NCBI RefSeq assembly: GCF_000718005.1
Contig: NZ_JODV01000005.1
DNA: 64,000 nt
Direction: 5' to 3' (one strand)
DNA from: Actinoalloteichus_B caeruleus
GTDB lineage: Bacteria > Actinomycetota > Actinomycetes > Mycobacteriales > Pseudonocardiaceae
Part shown: in pieces, positions 8,771 to 16,752 of the stretch
Numbering within the stretch: position 1 is the stretch's first letter
Layout of the letters: the number at the start of each line of letters is the position of its first letter
Position numbers and translations under genes: made by a program
Notes under the pieces: model-generated
Told to the model about the DNA's origin: nothing
The model's input: only the letters and a program-made list of their open reading frames with translations
Databases searched by the model: none

Positions 8771-9601
8771 TCAGCCGCGGTTCCGACGACGGCGAACCCC
8801 GAACCAGGCGACACCGGCCGCCGCGACCGCCCCGAGGCCCACGGCCGCCGCCGCCACGGCCGTCCCGGACGGGGTGGGGATCTTGTTGCGGAGCGAGACC
8901 GGGTGGTCGAAGGTCAACGACGGCCACCCCCGCTGCGCGGCTTCCTTGCGCAGCGCGCGGTCGGGGTTGACCACGGTGGGATGGCCGACCGCGCCCAACA
9001 GGGGGAGATCGGTCACCGAGTCCGAGTAGGCGTGGCTCGAGCCGAGGTCGTACCCGCGCGTCTCCGCGAGCTCCGCCACGGCGACGGCCTTGTTCTCCCC
9101 GTAGCAGTAGAAGTCGATCTCCCCGGTGTAGCGGCCCTCCGTGACCACCATTCGCGTGCCGATGCTGTGGTCGGCGCCGATCATCCGCGCGATCGGGGCC
9201 ACCACCTCCTCCCCGGACGCCGACACCACGACCACGTCGTGCCCCTGCTCGCGGTGGTCGGCGATGAGCTGGGTCGCCTCCTTGTAGACCAGGGGATCGA
9301 CGATGTCGTGCAGGGTCTCCTCCACGATGGACCGGACCTGTTCCACATCCCACCCGGCGCAGAGCGAGGTGATGTGCGCGCGCATCCGGTCGGTCTGGTC
9401 CGCGTCGGCCCCGGCGAGCATGAAGACGAACTGCGCGTACGCGCTCTTGAGCACCGCGCGGCGGTTGATGAGCCCTTCCTGGAAGAAGGGCCTGCTGAAC
9501 GCGAGGGTGCTCGACTTCGCGATGACTGTCTTGTCGAGGTCGAAGAACGCGGCCACCCTGGGGGGCCGCGTCGTCTGCTCGGCGCTCTTCGTGGCCGTCA
9601 C
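8771..9601 (-). CDS. HAD-IB family phosphatase with C-terminal membrane segment
   Basis: This 276-residue protein is a haloacid-dehalogenase superfamily IB hydrolase, the group containing phosphoserine phosphatase SerB. The nucleophile motif FDLDKT has D21 and D23; motif II is VVVVSASGEE and the later acidic motif is YSDSVTDLPLL. Ala/Gly/Val-rich residues 245-268 form a likely C-terminal membrane anchor followed by an Arg-rich tail. From memory the M. tuberculosis counterpart is Rv3661, which also sits beside ssd with a small RNA between them. The substrate is unknown, and SerB activity should not be assumed. The start is GTG at 9601. It is transcribed away from the 6C RNA and the Tad operon. 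Confidence 0.82.
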   Translation of the reverse strand: MTATKSAEQTTRPPRVAAFFDLDKTVIAKSSTLAFSRPFFQEGLINRRAVLKSAYAQFVFMLAGADADQTDRMRAHITSLCAGWDVEQVRSIVEETLHDIVDPLVYKEATQLIADHREQGHDVVVVSASGEEVVAPIARMIGADHSIGTRMVVTEGRYTGEIDFYCYGENKAVAVAELAETRGYDLGSSHAYSDSVTDLPLLGAVGHPTVVNPDRALRKEAAQRGWPSLTFDHPVSLRNKIPTPSGTAVAAAAVGLGAVAAAGVAWFGVRRRRNRG

Positions 9602-9679
9602 GTCGACAGCATAGGTGCCGGTAGGTCATAGTGGGTGAGCGCTCGCGCGGACTCGGCGCATCGGAGCCTCCGAGCGGGA

Positions 9680-9685
9680 TACAGT
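9680..9685 (+). promoter_or_regulatory. -10 element of the 6C RNA gene
   Basis: TACAGT fits the TANNNT -10 consensus and lies six bases before the inferred 5' end of the 6C RNA. No clear -35 element was found. Confidence 0.5.
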
Positions 9686-9690
9686 AGAGA

Positions 9691-9780
9691 CGTCCGGCAG
9701 CGCCGGACGGGTTCAGCTCGACCCCCCGGGGCTGAACCCCTGACGACCCCCGTCCCTCCCCCCTGGCGGGGGTCGTCCCA
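9691..9780 (+). ncRNA. 6C small RNA (B11 / scr3559 type)
   Basis: Three consecutive hairpins form a compact structured RNA. The first is GTCCGGC/GCCGGAC (9692-9708, loop AGC). The second is GGGTTCAG/CTGAACCC (9709-9739), with a loop containing six C in a row (9722-9727). The third is GACGACCCCCG/CGGGGGTCGTC (9742-9777), with a loop again containing six C. Paired hairpins with C-rich loops define the actinobacterial 6C RNA, known as B11 in M. tuberculosis, which from memory lies between ssd and the Rv3661 phosphatase gene, exactly the position seen here. The family is linked to control of growth and division genes by C-rich loop pairing with mRNAs. Direction (plus) follows from the C being in the loops and from the -10 element. 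Confidence 0.85.
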
Positions 9781-10474
9781 TCTCCGGGGTCGGTCACCCG
9801 CCAGCACGCGACCCGCCCAGGCCCCTCCACGCGCGCCGTGGGTTCCGCGCTCCTGACCCGCGCCGGCCGAGGCCATCCCGTTCCTCCCGCCTCCTCGGTG
9901 GGCCGTCCGGACGCCCGCCTCGGGGAACGGTGCCGATCAGCGACCTGGACGCCGGCAAGCTCGCGGTGTTCCCGCTTCCCGGTGCGGCGAGCGGCTTCGG
10001 GGCGCGCCCGGAGCCGAGCCGAGGGACCCCGCCCGACGCGAGCGGGGCCTGGAGCGCCGAGGTCGCCGCGCGGACGTGCCCCGCGCCGCCCACCGGAAGC
10101 GGCGACCCAGCTCCGTCCGACGCGGGGGCTCGTCGCATCGCCGTTCGCGCGGCGGGAGGGACCCCGCTGGCCCGGGGACTCCCGTCACCCCACCCCTGCG
10201 CGGAAGGGGTCCCCCGTCCCCCGGGGGGCGCGGACACCAGCCGGCTCGGAGCCGTGCGGTCGGCAGCGTGACACCGGCGTGACACCTGGCATTGGCCGGT
10301 GGGGAGACGTACTCCTCGGTCGGCCCGGGACGCGGGTCGGCGGCCGAGTTGTCCACAACCGACGGTTGTCCACAGGGCGGTGTCCAGCCCCTCGTCGGAA
10401 TCCGGAGACCGGGCCACTGTGGAGACGCGAGTTCGGGACGTCGTCCCGGCAGCCGTCCGGACAGGAGGTGCGCG
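9781..10474. other. 690-bp region without a recognisable gene before ssd
   Basis: The stretch between the 6C RNA and ssd contains open frames on both strands, but all are arginine/proline-rich artefacts of high GC with no family motifs. The ssd leader probably begins within it. I see no repeats or RNA elements apart from GC-rich hairpins. Confidence 0.45.
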
Positions 10475-11296
10475 GTGGAGACGCGAACGCTGGTGCTCGT
10501 CGAGGACGACGAGCTCGCTGACGAGGTGCTGCGGGTCGCGGCCGCGGCCGGGTGCGAAGTCGATCGGGTGTGGGACATCGCCGAGGCGCGACGGCGGTGG
10601 GCGGCCGCACCCCTGGTGCTGGTCGGCGCGGACACCCTGCCCCGGTTGCCCGAGGCCGGCCTCGGGCGGAGACGGGGAGTTCTCGCGGTTTCGACCAGTC
10701 CGCTGCCCGAAGGGAACTGGCGCGCGGCGGTGCTGCTGGGCGTGGACCGGGTCGTCACACTCCCCGGAGACGACGAACTCCTGGTCACCGCGCTGGCCGA
10801 CGCCACCGAGCCCCCCGCCACCCGCGCCGCCCCCGTCATCGGTGTCCTCGGTGGCCGGGGCGGGGCGGGAGCATCCACGTTCGCCGCCTCGGTGGCCTGG
10901 GCCTCGGCCAGGCGGGGCGGCCATCCGCTGCTGGTCGCCCGGGAGCTGCCTCCCGCCGTCGTGGCGTGCCTGTGGCGGCTCACGCTCTGCGTGCTCGTCG
11001 TTCCCGCGGAGGTCCGGGCCTGCGCCGCGGCCGGTGCGCTCGTCCGTCGGCTCACCCACCACGGTTGCGAACCCCGACTGGTCGTCCGTGGCCCGGCTCC
11101 GGGAGGACTCACCGCACGGGACGTCTCGACAGCCGTCGGAGTCCCGGTGCTGACGACGATGAGACCGGAGCCAGGTCTGGCGGGGCGCCTGGACCGGGGA
11201 GCCTTCCGAGGCCGTCCACGCGGCCCTCTCGCCACGGCGGCGGAACGGGTGCTCGGCGCGGCGGGTCCGTCGGCGGCGCAGGGGAGCGCGGCGTGA
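10475..11296 (+). CDS. ssd: Septum-site-determining-like protein Ssd/CpaE, apparently internally deleted
   Basis: Ssd is a MinD/CpaE-type ATPase relative encoded first in actinobacterial Tad operons, implicated in septum placement in mycobacteria. The N-terminal receiver-like domain (residues 1-115) and a P-loop GGRGGAGAST (126-135) are present. The C-terminal part from LCVLVVPAEVRA (171 on), through GGLTARDV and RPEPGLAGRLDRG, also matches the family. Between them only about 25 residues remain where the family normally has about 100, including the DxDxxGGGxD switch region. The protein is 273 residues against about 350 in M. tuberculosis (Rv3660c), and the loss is in frame. The GTG at 10475 follows AGGAGG with spacing 8. 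The stop overlaps the tadA start. ATPase function is doubtful. Confidence 0.8.
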   Translation: METRTLVLVEDDELADEVLRVAAAAGCEVDRVWDIAEARRRWAAAPLVLVGADTLPRLPEAGLGRRRGVLAVSTSPLPEGNWRAAVLLGVDRVVTLPGDDELLVTALADATEPPATRAAPVIGVLGGRGGAGASTFAASVAWASARRGGHPLLVARELPPAVVACLWRLTLCVLVVPAEVRACAAAGALVRRLTHHGCEPRLVVRGPAPGGLTARDVSTAVGVPVLTTMRPEPGLAGRLDRGAFRGRPRGPLATAAERVLGAAGPSAAQGSAA

Positions 11297-12501
11297 ATCC
11301 CTCGACGAGCACGACCGCCGGTGAGCGGGTGCGCTCCGGAGCGCTCGTCGCCCGCACTCGCCGCAGACTGGCCGAATCGGCGTCGCCCACGACCCCCACC
11401 GCCATCGCTCGCGCGGTTCGCGCCGAGGCCGGTGTGGTGGGACATGCCGACGTCCTGCACGCCCTCCGCGTCCTGCACCAGGAGTTCGCGGGCCTGGGCC
11501 CGCTGGCCGAACTCGTTCGGGACACCACTGTGACCGATGTGCTGGTCACCAGCCCGGACGAGGTGTGGGTCGACCGGGGCGGCGGCCTCGTGAGAGCCGA
11601 CGTTTCCTTCGATACCGAGGACGCGGTCCGCCGGCTCGCCCAACGGCTCGCGGCGGCGGTCGGGAGGCGTCTCGACGAGGCGTCTCCCTTCGTCGACGCC
11701 TGGCTTCCCGAGACCACGTCGCACGGCGAGGTCCGCCTGCACGCGGTGCTGCCACCCATCGTGCGGTCCACCAGCCTGTCGCTCCGGGTTCTCCGGCCCG
11801 CCGCGCACACCTTGGCCGGACTCCGGGCCAGCGGCACGTTCGACGAGAGCATCGCGGTGCTGCTGCGCCAGGTGGTGCTCGCCCGCCTCTCCTTCCTCGT
11901 GGTGGGCGGGACCGGTTCGGGGAAGACCACCCTGCTCGCGGCGATGCTCGGTGCGGTCCCGCCAGGGGAGCGCGTCGTCTGCGTCGAGGACGCGCACGAA
12001 CTGCGCCCGGACCACCCGCACTTCGTACGACTCGTCGTCCGTCCCCCCAACGTCGAGGGAGCCGGTCGCATCAGCACCCGCGACCTCGTCCGCCAGGCGC
12101 TGCGCATGCGACCTGACCGGTTGGTCGTCGGCGAGGTGCGCGGTGAGGAGGTGTGCGAGTTGTTGGCCGCCCTGAACACCGGCCACGAGGGCGGAGCCGG
12201 GACCCTGCACGCCAACTCGCCCGCCGAGGTGCCAGCCCGGGTGGAGGCGCTGGCCGCCCTGGGAGGGCTGGGGCGGGCCGCTCTGCACAGCCAGCTGGGA
12301 GCGGCTGTCCGGCTCGTGCTGCACATGGTCCGCCTACCCGGCGGCGACCGGGTCCTCGACTCGATCAGCGTCCTGGCGAAGGAGACCGACCGTGTCGTGG
12401 TCACGCCAGCATGGCGGCGGGGAGCTGGGCGGGGGCCGGCGTGGGAGGACCTGGCGGAGCTGGTGCGCCACCGAGGGGGGTGGGCTTCGTGTTCGGCCTG
12501 A
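11293..12501 (+). CDS. tadA: Tad secretion/pilus assembly ATPase TadA (CpaF)
   Basis: TadA is the hexameric secretion ATPase that drives assembly of Flp-type pili from the cytosolic face of the membrane. The 402-residue protein has the N-terminal domain (to about 180), Walker A GGTGSGKT at residues 205-212, the Asp box VEDAHELRPDHPH, Walker B LVVGEVRG, and the His box TGHEGGAGTLHANSP. Length and motif order match the CpaF family. The GTG start overlaps the ssd TGA by four bases (GTGA). It begins the tadABC block, which is followed by pilin-like genes. Whether this short actinobacterial Tad locus builds a real pilus is not established by the sequence. Confidence 0.93.
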   Translation: MNPSTSTTAGERVRSGALVARTRRRLAESASPTTPTAIARAVRAEAGVVGHADVLHALRVLHQEFAGLGPLAELVRDTTVTDVLVTSPDEVWVDRGGGLVRADVSFDTEDAVRRLAQRLAAAVGRRLDEASPFVDAWLPETTSHGEVRLHAVLPPIVRSTSLSLRVLRPAAHTLAGLRASGTFDESIAVLLRQVVLARLSFLVVGGTGSGKTTLLAAMLGAVPPGERVVCVEDAHELRPDHPHFVRLVVRPPNVEGAGRISTRDLVRQALRMRPDRLVVGEVRGEEVCELLAALNTGHEGGAGTLHANSPAEVPARVEALAALGGLGRAALHSQLGAAVRLVLHMVRLPGGDRVLDSISVLAKETDRVVVTPAWRRGAGRGPAWEDLAELVRHRGGWASCSA

Positions 12502-13295
12502 TCACGCTGGCCATCGGCACGGCCCTGCTTCCGCTGCCCGGGGGCGGCGCTGTTCGTCGGCTGAGGCGCGGCGCCGCGGGGCCCGAGCGCGGGCTGGGAG
12601 GACGGGCAACGCGCCACGCGACCGGAGCCATCGTCCTCCTCGGTCCCGCCATCGCGGGTCTGGTCGGCGGCTGGGCGCTCGGGGTCTCCAGCTTCGTGGT
12701 GCTGCTGGGGTGGTGGGCGCGCCGAGGCGCGTCTCGTCGCATCGCCCGAACGCTCGACGTGACCAGGGATTGGTGCGCCAGCCTGGGCCGGCTGGTCGCC
12801 GACCTCAGATCCGGCGCCCACCCGGAAGCGGCGGTGCGGCGTGCCGCCGCCGACAGCGGGTCGGAGGTGTCGGCTCTGCTGGATCGGGTGGCGGCCACGG
12901 TTCACCTGGGAGGCGACGTCGAACGCCAACTGGCGCGGCCAGTCGCCACCGGGCTCTCCTCCGACGTCCCCGCCCGGCTCGGTCGCGCCTGGTCGTTGGC
13001 GACCACCCACGGGCTGCCGCTGGCACTCGTCCTGGACGCCGTGCGCTCCGACGTGGCGCACCGGCTTCGGTTCGCCGACAACGTGCGGGCGAGGATGGCC
13101 GGCCCCCGGGCCACGGGAACACTGCTGGCCGGACTCCCCCTCCTCGCGCTCGGGCTGGGGGAGGCGGTCGGGGCGGGGCCGGTCGCGGTCCTGCTGGGTA
13201 CGAGCGCCGGCGGAGCCCTGCTCGTCGCCGGGTCGTTGCTCGTCACCACCGGTTCCTGGTGGATCCACCACCTGACGACCAGGACGATCCGATGA
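12489..13295 (+). CDS. tadB: Type II secretion/Flp pilus inner membrane protein TadB
   Basis: This 268-residue protein is the first of the two T2SS-F-domain platform proteins of a Tad system, which sit in the cell membrane and are worked by TadA. Hydrophobic segments are at the N-terminus, around residues 45-70, and as a C-terminal pair (about 205-260). The cytosolic domain between them contains the T2SSF-type pattern LRSGAHPEAAVRRAA. Two GTG starts are possible (12480 or 12489); 12489 has the better spacing to the GGGGGG tract. It overlaps tadA by 13 bases and tadC by four (ATGA). Confidence 0.85.
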   Translation: MFGLITLAIGTALLPLPGGGAVRRLRRGAAGPERGLGGRATRHATGAIVLLGPAIAGLVGGWALGVSSFVVLLGWWARRGASRRIARTLDVTRDWCASLGRLVADLRSGAHPEAAVRRAAADSGSEVSALLDRVAATVHLGGDVERQLARPVATGLSSDVPARLGRAWSLATTHGLPLALVLDAVRSDVAHRLRFADNVRARMAGPRATGTLLAGLPLLALGLGEAVGAGPVAVLLGTSAGGALLVAGSLLVTTGSWWIHHLTTRTIR

Positions 13296-14020
13296 CGGCC
13301 GTCACCATCATGGTCTGGGCGGTGGCGGTCGTGGTCGCGCCACTCGGTTGGCGGGTGGCACGGCGTCGCCTTCGGACCACCAGCCCAGTCCACGAGCGCC
13401 GGGTGAAGATCCTGACCAACGGGCCGGCGGTCCGAGCGGGGGCGGCGGCGGTTGTCGGGTTCCTCCTCGCGGAGGGGCCAGCCGCCCTGCCGGTCGGAGT
13501 GGCCGCTGCGGTGCTCACCGTCCTCGTGGACCGTTGGCACGCCGGCCGGCGGCGGAGCCGGCCGCCGGACCCCGCGACCCTCGCCGCCACCTGGGACCTG
13601 CTCGCGGCCTGCCTGCGTTCGGGGATGTCACCACCCGCCGCCGTTCGGCTGGCGTCCGACGAGCTCGACCACTCGGACTGCCGCGTCGTGGCCCGCCCCC
13701 TGCGGTTGGTCGCCGACCTCCTCGTGCGGGGGGAGGACGCCGCGACCGCCTGGAGACCCGCCCGCGCCCAACCGGAGCTGCGGGAGCTGGCCACCGCCGT
13801 GCGGCGCAGCGCGAGCGCTGGGTCGGCGCTGGCGGAGACAGCGGAACGGCTGGCGCGCGAATCGCGAGCGGCCGCCCTCGACACCGCCGAGGCCGACGCG
13901 CAACGGGCGGGCGTGCTGGTGGCCGCGCCACTCGCCCTGTGCTTCCTTCCCGCATTCCTCCTGCTCGGAGTCGTGCCCGTGCTCGTCGGACTGGCCGCCG
14001 ACGTCCTCTCGACCTGGTGA
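13292..14020 (+). CDS. tadC: Type II secretion/Flp pilus inner membrane protein TadC
   Basis: This 242-residue membrane protein is the second T2SS-F platform component. It has N-terminal hydrophobic segments (about 1-20 and 45-70), the cytosolic T2SSF helical repeat with LAACLRSGMSPPAAVRLA and SASAGSALAETAERLA, and a C-terminal hydrophobic pair (about 205-235) containing PLALCFLPAFLLLGVVPV, a hallmark of TadC. The ATG at 13292 overlaps the tadB stop as ATGA. The order ssd-tadA-tadB-tadC followed by pilin-like genes is that of M. tuberculosis Rv3660c-Rv3654c. Confidence 0.88.
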   Translation: MTAVTIMVWAVAVVVAPLGWRVARRRLRTTSPVHERRVKILTNGPAVRAGAAAVVGFLLAEGPAALPVGVAAAVLTVLVDRWHAGRRRSRPPDPATLAATWDLLAACLRSGMSPPAAVRLASDELDHSDCRVVARPLRLVADLLVRGEDAATAWRPARAQPELRELATAVRRSASAGSALAETAERLARESRAAALDTAEADAQRAGVLVAAPLALCFLPAFLLLGVVPVLVGLAADVLSTW

Positions 14021-14080
14021 CTCGACCACCCTCCACCGTCCACACCGCCTCCACCCACCCCCTTCCCTGAGGAGCAGCCG

Positions 14081-14437
14081 ATGTCCCGCCCGTCGTTCCA
14101 GGGGCCATCGCCCCTGGCCCGTCTCTACCGCCGTCTTCGGCGACCCGACCAGCCGCGACCGTCCTGGCCGTCGTGGCACGCCGCCAGGTGGGTGGCCCGG
14201 TCCCGGACACGAGCGGCGCCCGGGCGCCATCGTTCGGTGTCCCCCTCACGAGGACCGGCCCAGGTGCTCCCCGCGTCCGCCACGACCGGCGAGGAGGGGA
14301 TGAGCACCGCCGAGTACGCGATCGGGACAGTGGCTGCCGCCGCGCTCGCGGCGGTGCTGTACACGCTGGTCACCGGTGACTCCGTGGCCTCCGCACTCGC
14401 CTCGTTGGTCCAACGCGCCCTCTCCGTGGGCTTCTGA
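14081..14437 (+). CDS. DUF4244 Flp-pilin-like protein
   Basis: This 118-residue protein ends in the DUF4244 signature GMSTAEYAIGTVAAAALAAV (about residues 73-92) and a hydrophobic helix, the layout of an actinobacterial Flp-type pilin with a processing site before a Glu five residues into the hydrophobic stretch. About 70 residues precede the processing site, longer and more Arg/Pro-rich than usual for a prepilin leader, so the true start could be further downstream. However, GAGGAG six bases before the ATG at 14081 supports the given start. It lies 60 bp after tadC and is probably the major fibre subunit of the system. Its stop overlaps the next ATG by one base. Confidence 0.82.
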   Translation: MSRPSFQGPSPLARLYRRLRRPDQPRPSWPSWHAARWVARSRTRAAPGRHRSVSPSRGPAQVLPASATTGEEGMSTAEYAIGTVAAAALAAVLYTLVTGDSVASALASLVQRALSVGF

Positions 14438-15282
14438 TGGCAGCGGCCCGTGAACGACCTGTCGCGCGCACCCCGCGCGAGGAGATCGCCGTCAGCGCTG
14501 AGCGGGGCGCCGTCACGGTGGAGGCAGCACTGGCCACCTGCTCCCTGGCCGTGGTTCTCGCACTCGCCATCGGCGCTCTCGCCGTGATGGTCGCCCAACT
14601 GCGCTGCCAGGACGCCGCCGGGATCGCCGCCAGGCTCGCCGCACGGGGAGAGCAGGGCCGGGCGGAGGTCGCGGTCCGGCGGGTCGCGCCGGTCGGGGCG
14701 AGCCTGACGCTACGAGTCCAGGGTGACGAGATCGAAGCCCTGGTCGAAGCGGCCCCCCTCGGGGGGCTGGTCCCACCGGTGAAGGTCACCGCTCGCGCCT
14801 ATGCGGTGGCGGAACCCGACGTGCCGACCGGCCGACCGGCCGGCCCGCCCCCGGCACCCCGCCCCGAACAGGCGTCGGCGCCCGACACGGCTGCCCCACC
14901 CTCGTCAACACCACCCGTCACCCCACGTGCGGCCGGGAGCGGCAGGGACTTCCCGGCGTCGTCGCGGGCTGGCTCGGAACCGCACGAGCTCCACCCCGCC
15001 TGGGTGCGGAACTCACCGGGAGCGGGCCGCCGTGGCCGGCGGGGGGCGGATCGGTGGGGATCTCCCTCCCCGCACCTGGGCACGCGACCACGCGGTGTTG
15101 GATCGGTGCCGCCGGATGTGCGGCGTGCGGGGGCAGTCGGGGGTGTCGCCACACATGCCCTCCGAGCGGGACCGAAGGCGGCCGGGGAACGCTCCCCGCC
15201 CGGGACCTCACGTCGAGCGGCATCCCGTACGGGCGACCACGGATCGGTTCGCGGGGAGGTGGGCCAGTGTTGTCCGGTCTGA
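14437..15282 (+). CDS. TadE-like pseudopilin with long Pro/Arg-rich extension
   Basis: Residues 25-125 are a TadE-like protein: the motif ERGAVTVEAALA begins a single membrane helix, followed by a small extracytoplasmic domain ending near ARAYAVAEP. This matches the Rv3655c family of Tad minor pilins, normally about 115-130 residues. The frame then continues for about 150 further residues of low complexity rich in Pro, Arg, Gly and Ser with no recognisable domain. The extension looks like non-conserved sequence, yet the stop codon at 15280-15282 overlaps the start of the next gene (15267), as expected for coupled translation. Either the extension is real or an earlier stop has been lost. The ATG overlaps the previous TGA (TGATG). 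Confidence 0.72.
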   Translation: MAAARERPVARTPREEIAVSAERGAVTVEAALATCSLAVVLALAIGALAVMVAQLRCQDAAGIAARLAARGEQGRAEVAVRRVAPVGASLTLRVQGDEIEALVEAAPLGGLVPPVKVTARAYAVAEPDVPTGRPAGPPPAPRPEQASAPDTAAPPSSTPPVTPRAAGSGRDFPASSRAGSEPHELHPAWVRNSPGAGRRGRRGADRWGSPSPHLGTRPRGVGSVPPDVRRAGAVGGVATHALRAGPKAAGERSPPGTSRRAASRTGDHGSVRGEVGQCCPV

Positions 15283-15647
15283 GCCCTGGATCGGGCGCTC
15301 CCAGCTTGGAGGGAGGTTTCGCCACCATCCTGTCCACGGTGTTGTTGGCGGTACTGGTGATCGCCCTGGCACTCGGTGTCGCCCTGGGTGTCGTCTCACT
15401 CACCCGCCAGCGAGCCGTCACCGCCGCCGAGCTGGCGGCCCTCGCGGCGGCCACCCGGGCGCTGGAGGGCGACCCGAACGCCTGTGGGGGCGCGGAGCTG
15501 ATCGCGACGAGGATGGACACGGTCCTGGTCTCCTGCGAGCCGGGAATCGCGGACTACCGCGTGGAGGTGCGCGCCGAAGCCCCCGGGTTCGAGTTCCTGG
15601 GTGCGGTCCACGCCCGCGCCAGGTCCGGTGTCCTCGTCGCCCGGTGA
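15267..15647 (+). CDS. TadE-like protein, Rv3654c type
   Basis: This 126-residue protein has a short N-terminus with EGGFATILSTVLLAVLVIAL, a GGFAT-type motif leading into one membrane helix (about residues 20-42), and a 75-residue outer domain with two cysteines (in NACGGAEL and VSCEPG) that may pair. It matches the Rv3654c family found at the end of actinobacterial Tad operons next to the helicase gene. The GTG at 15267 has GGAGG ten bases upstream and overlaps the previous reading frame by 16 bases. A longer upstream frame exists but is Cys/Gly-rich noise. Confidence 0.8.
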   Translation: MLSGLSPGSGAPSLEGGFATILSTVLLAVLVIALALGVALGVVSLTRQRAVTAAELAALAAATRALEGDPNACGGAELIATRMDTVLVSCEPGIADYRVEVRAEAPGFEFLGAVHARARSGVLVAR

Positions 15648-15703
15648 ACCGGGTACCACCAGCGGCCCGCGGCGGGTCGTGGCCGCACCGGGTAGCGGTG
15701 GCC

Positions 15704-15725
15704 GGTCGGCCCTCCTCGGCCGACC
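15704..15725 (+). terminator. Hairpin after the Tad operon
   Basis: GGTCGGCC / GGCCGACC forms a perfect 8-bp stem with a CTCCTC loop, about 55 nt after the last gene of the ssd-tad operon. Bases 15726-16090 contain no supported gene; the ribosome site of the next gene (GGAGAGG) is at the end of this stretch. Confidence 0.6.
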
Positions 15726-16090
15726 ACCGGCATCTCCCGCCCGGGCCGAGCCGCCCTGGGAACGGCCGCCAGGGCGGGGAGACCTGCCGGGGCAGCGGTG
15801 GACGAAGGCGCCAGCATCCTCGGCGGGCTGGGTTGTCCCGCACGCGTCGAATGGTTGTTGACCGGCGGTGAGCGGCGGGTTCGGCGCGATTCGGTGTTCC
15901 GGGGAGGAACGCGGGGCGAAGTGGAACCTTCGGTCGCCCGGTCAGGTGGGTGCACTCGGCGTGCCGTACCTACCGGCTGTCGACGAGTGGTTATCGAGTG
16001 GCTCCCGGCTGCCGTTGACTGGTTGTGGGCGGTGATCGAGATCTCACCCACGAAGAACCGCAGTGGTGACATCAGGAGAGGCGGACAACC

Positions 16091-16726
16091 ATGGACTGGT
16101 CCGGAGGATGGCGTGATGCCTTCCGCATCGAACTCCGCGCCGAGGCGATCGGCCTCGCCTGGCGGAAGTGGCCGGTCTTCCCTGGCAGCTACCTCGACGG
16201 TGGCCAGTGGGTGGGCGGCGACGCCGCGGCCGAGCACTCCGGCCCGGTCCCCGTCGAACCCGACTGGGCCGACCACCTCCTGGTGGACGCGAACAGGGCC
16301 GCTTCCTGGTGGTCCGTGCGTCCCTACAGCCTCCTGCTGGCCACCGGCTACGTCGTCGACGCCGTGGAGGTGGACGCACCCTTCGGTCGCCGCATCGCCA
16401 GCACGCTGCGCCGCCGGCACGCCCAGCCCGTCCCGATCGTGGCCACCCCGGACAACACCTGGCTCTTCCTGGTCGCCGCCGGCTCGACGACCCCCTCTCG
16501 AATCCTCGCCCAGCCTGGCGTCGTGCTGCACGGCAGGGGAAGTTGGATCACCCTTCCGCCGACCCCCGCCGAGCACGGTGTCGTGCACTGGCGGGTCAAG
16601 CCTTCGGTGTGCGGGTGGAAGCTGCCCTCGGTGACCCTCGTGGAGGAGGCCGTCGCCGCCGCCGTCCGCGCGGAGGCCCAGGAACTGCGTGCCCGGGGAG
16701 AGCGCCTGCTCACCGTGCGCCGTTGA
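16091..16726 (+). CDS. Prim-Pol-like domain protein
   Basis: This 211-residue protein resembles the N-terminal Prim-Pol (bifunctional primase/polymerase) domain found as a stand-alone gene next to the DUF1998 helicase in many actinomycetes. The WRKWPVFPG segment (about residues 25-33), the SWWSVRPYSLLLATGYVVD stretch and VDAVEVDAPFG recall the GWxVFP, WW and DxD regions of the archaeo-eukaryotic primase fold. The second acidic motif is reduced (VEVD), and no helicase domain is attached, so catalytic activity is uncertain. The ATG has GGAGAGG eight bases upstream. It converges on the helicase gene with only 26 bases between stops. Confidence 0.55.
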   Translation: MDWSGGWRDAFRIELRAEAIGLAWRKWPVFPGSYLDGGQWVGGDAAAEHSGPVPVEPDWADHLLVDANRAASWWSVRPYSLLLATGYVVDAVEVDAPFGRRIASTLRRRHAQPVPIVATPDNTWLFLVAAGSTTPSRILAQPGVVLHGRGSWITLPPTPAEHGVVHWRVKPSVCGWKLPSVTLVEEAVAAAVRAEAQELRARGERLLTVRR

Positions 16727-16752
16727 CGGTGCGCCGCGCTCACGACCAGCGC

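Noticed and set aside
9937..12324. A 795-codon minus-strand open frame opposite ssd and tadA
   Set aside because: It is the antisense shadow of clear coding genes, is Arg/Ser/Pro-rich and has no domain.
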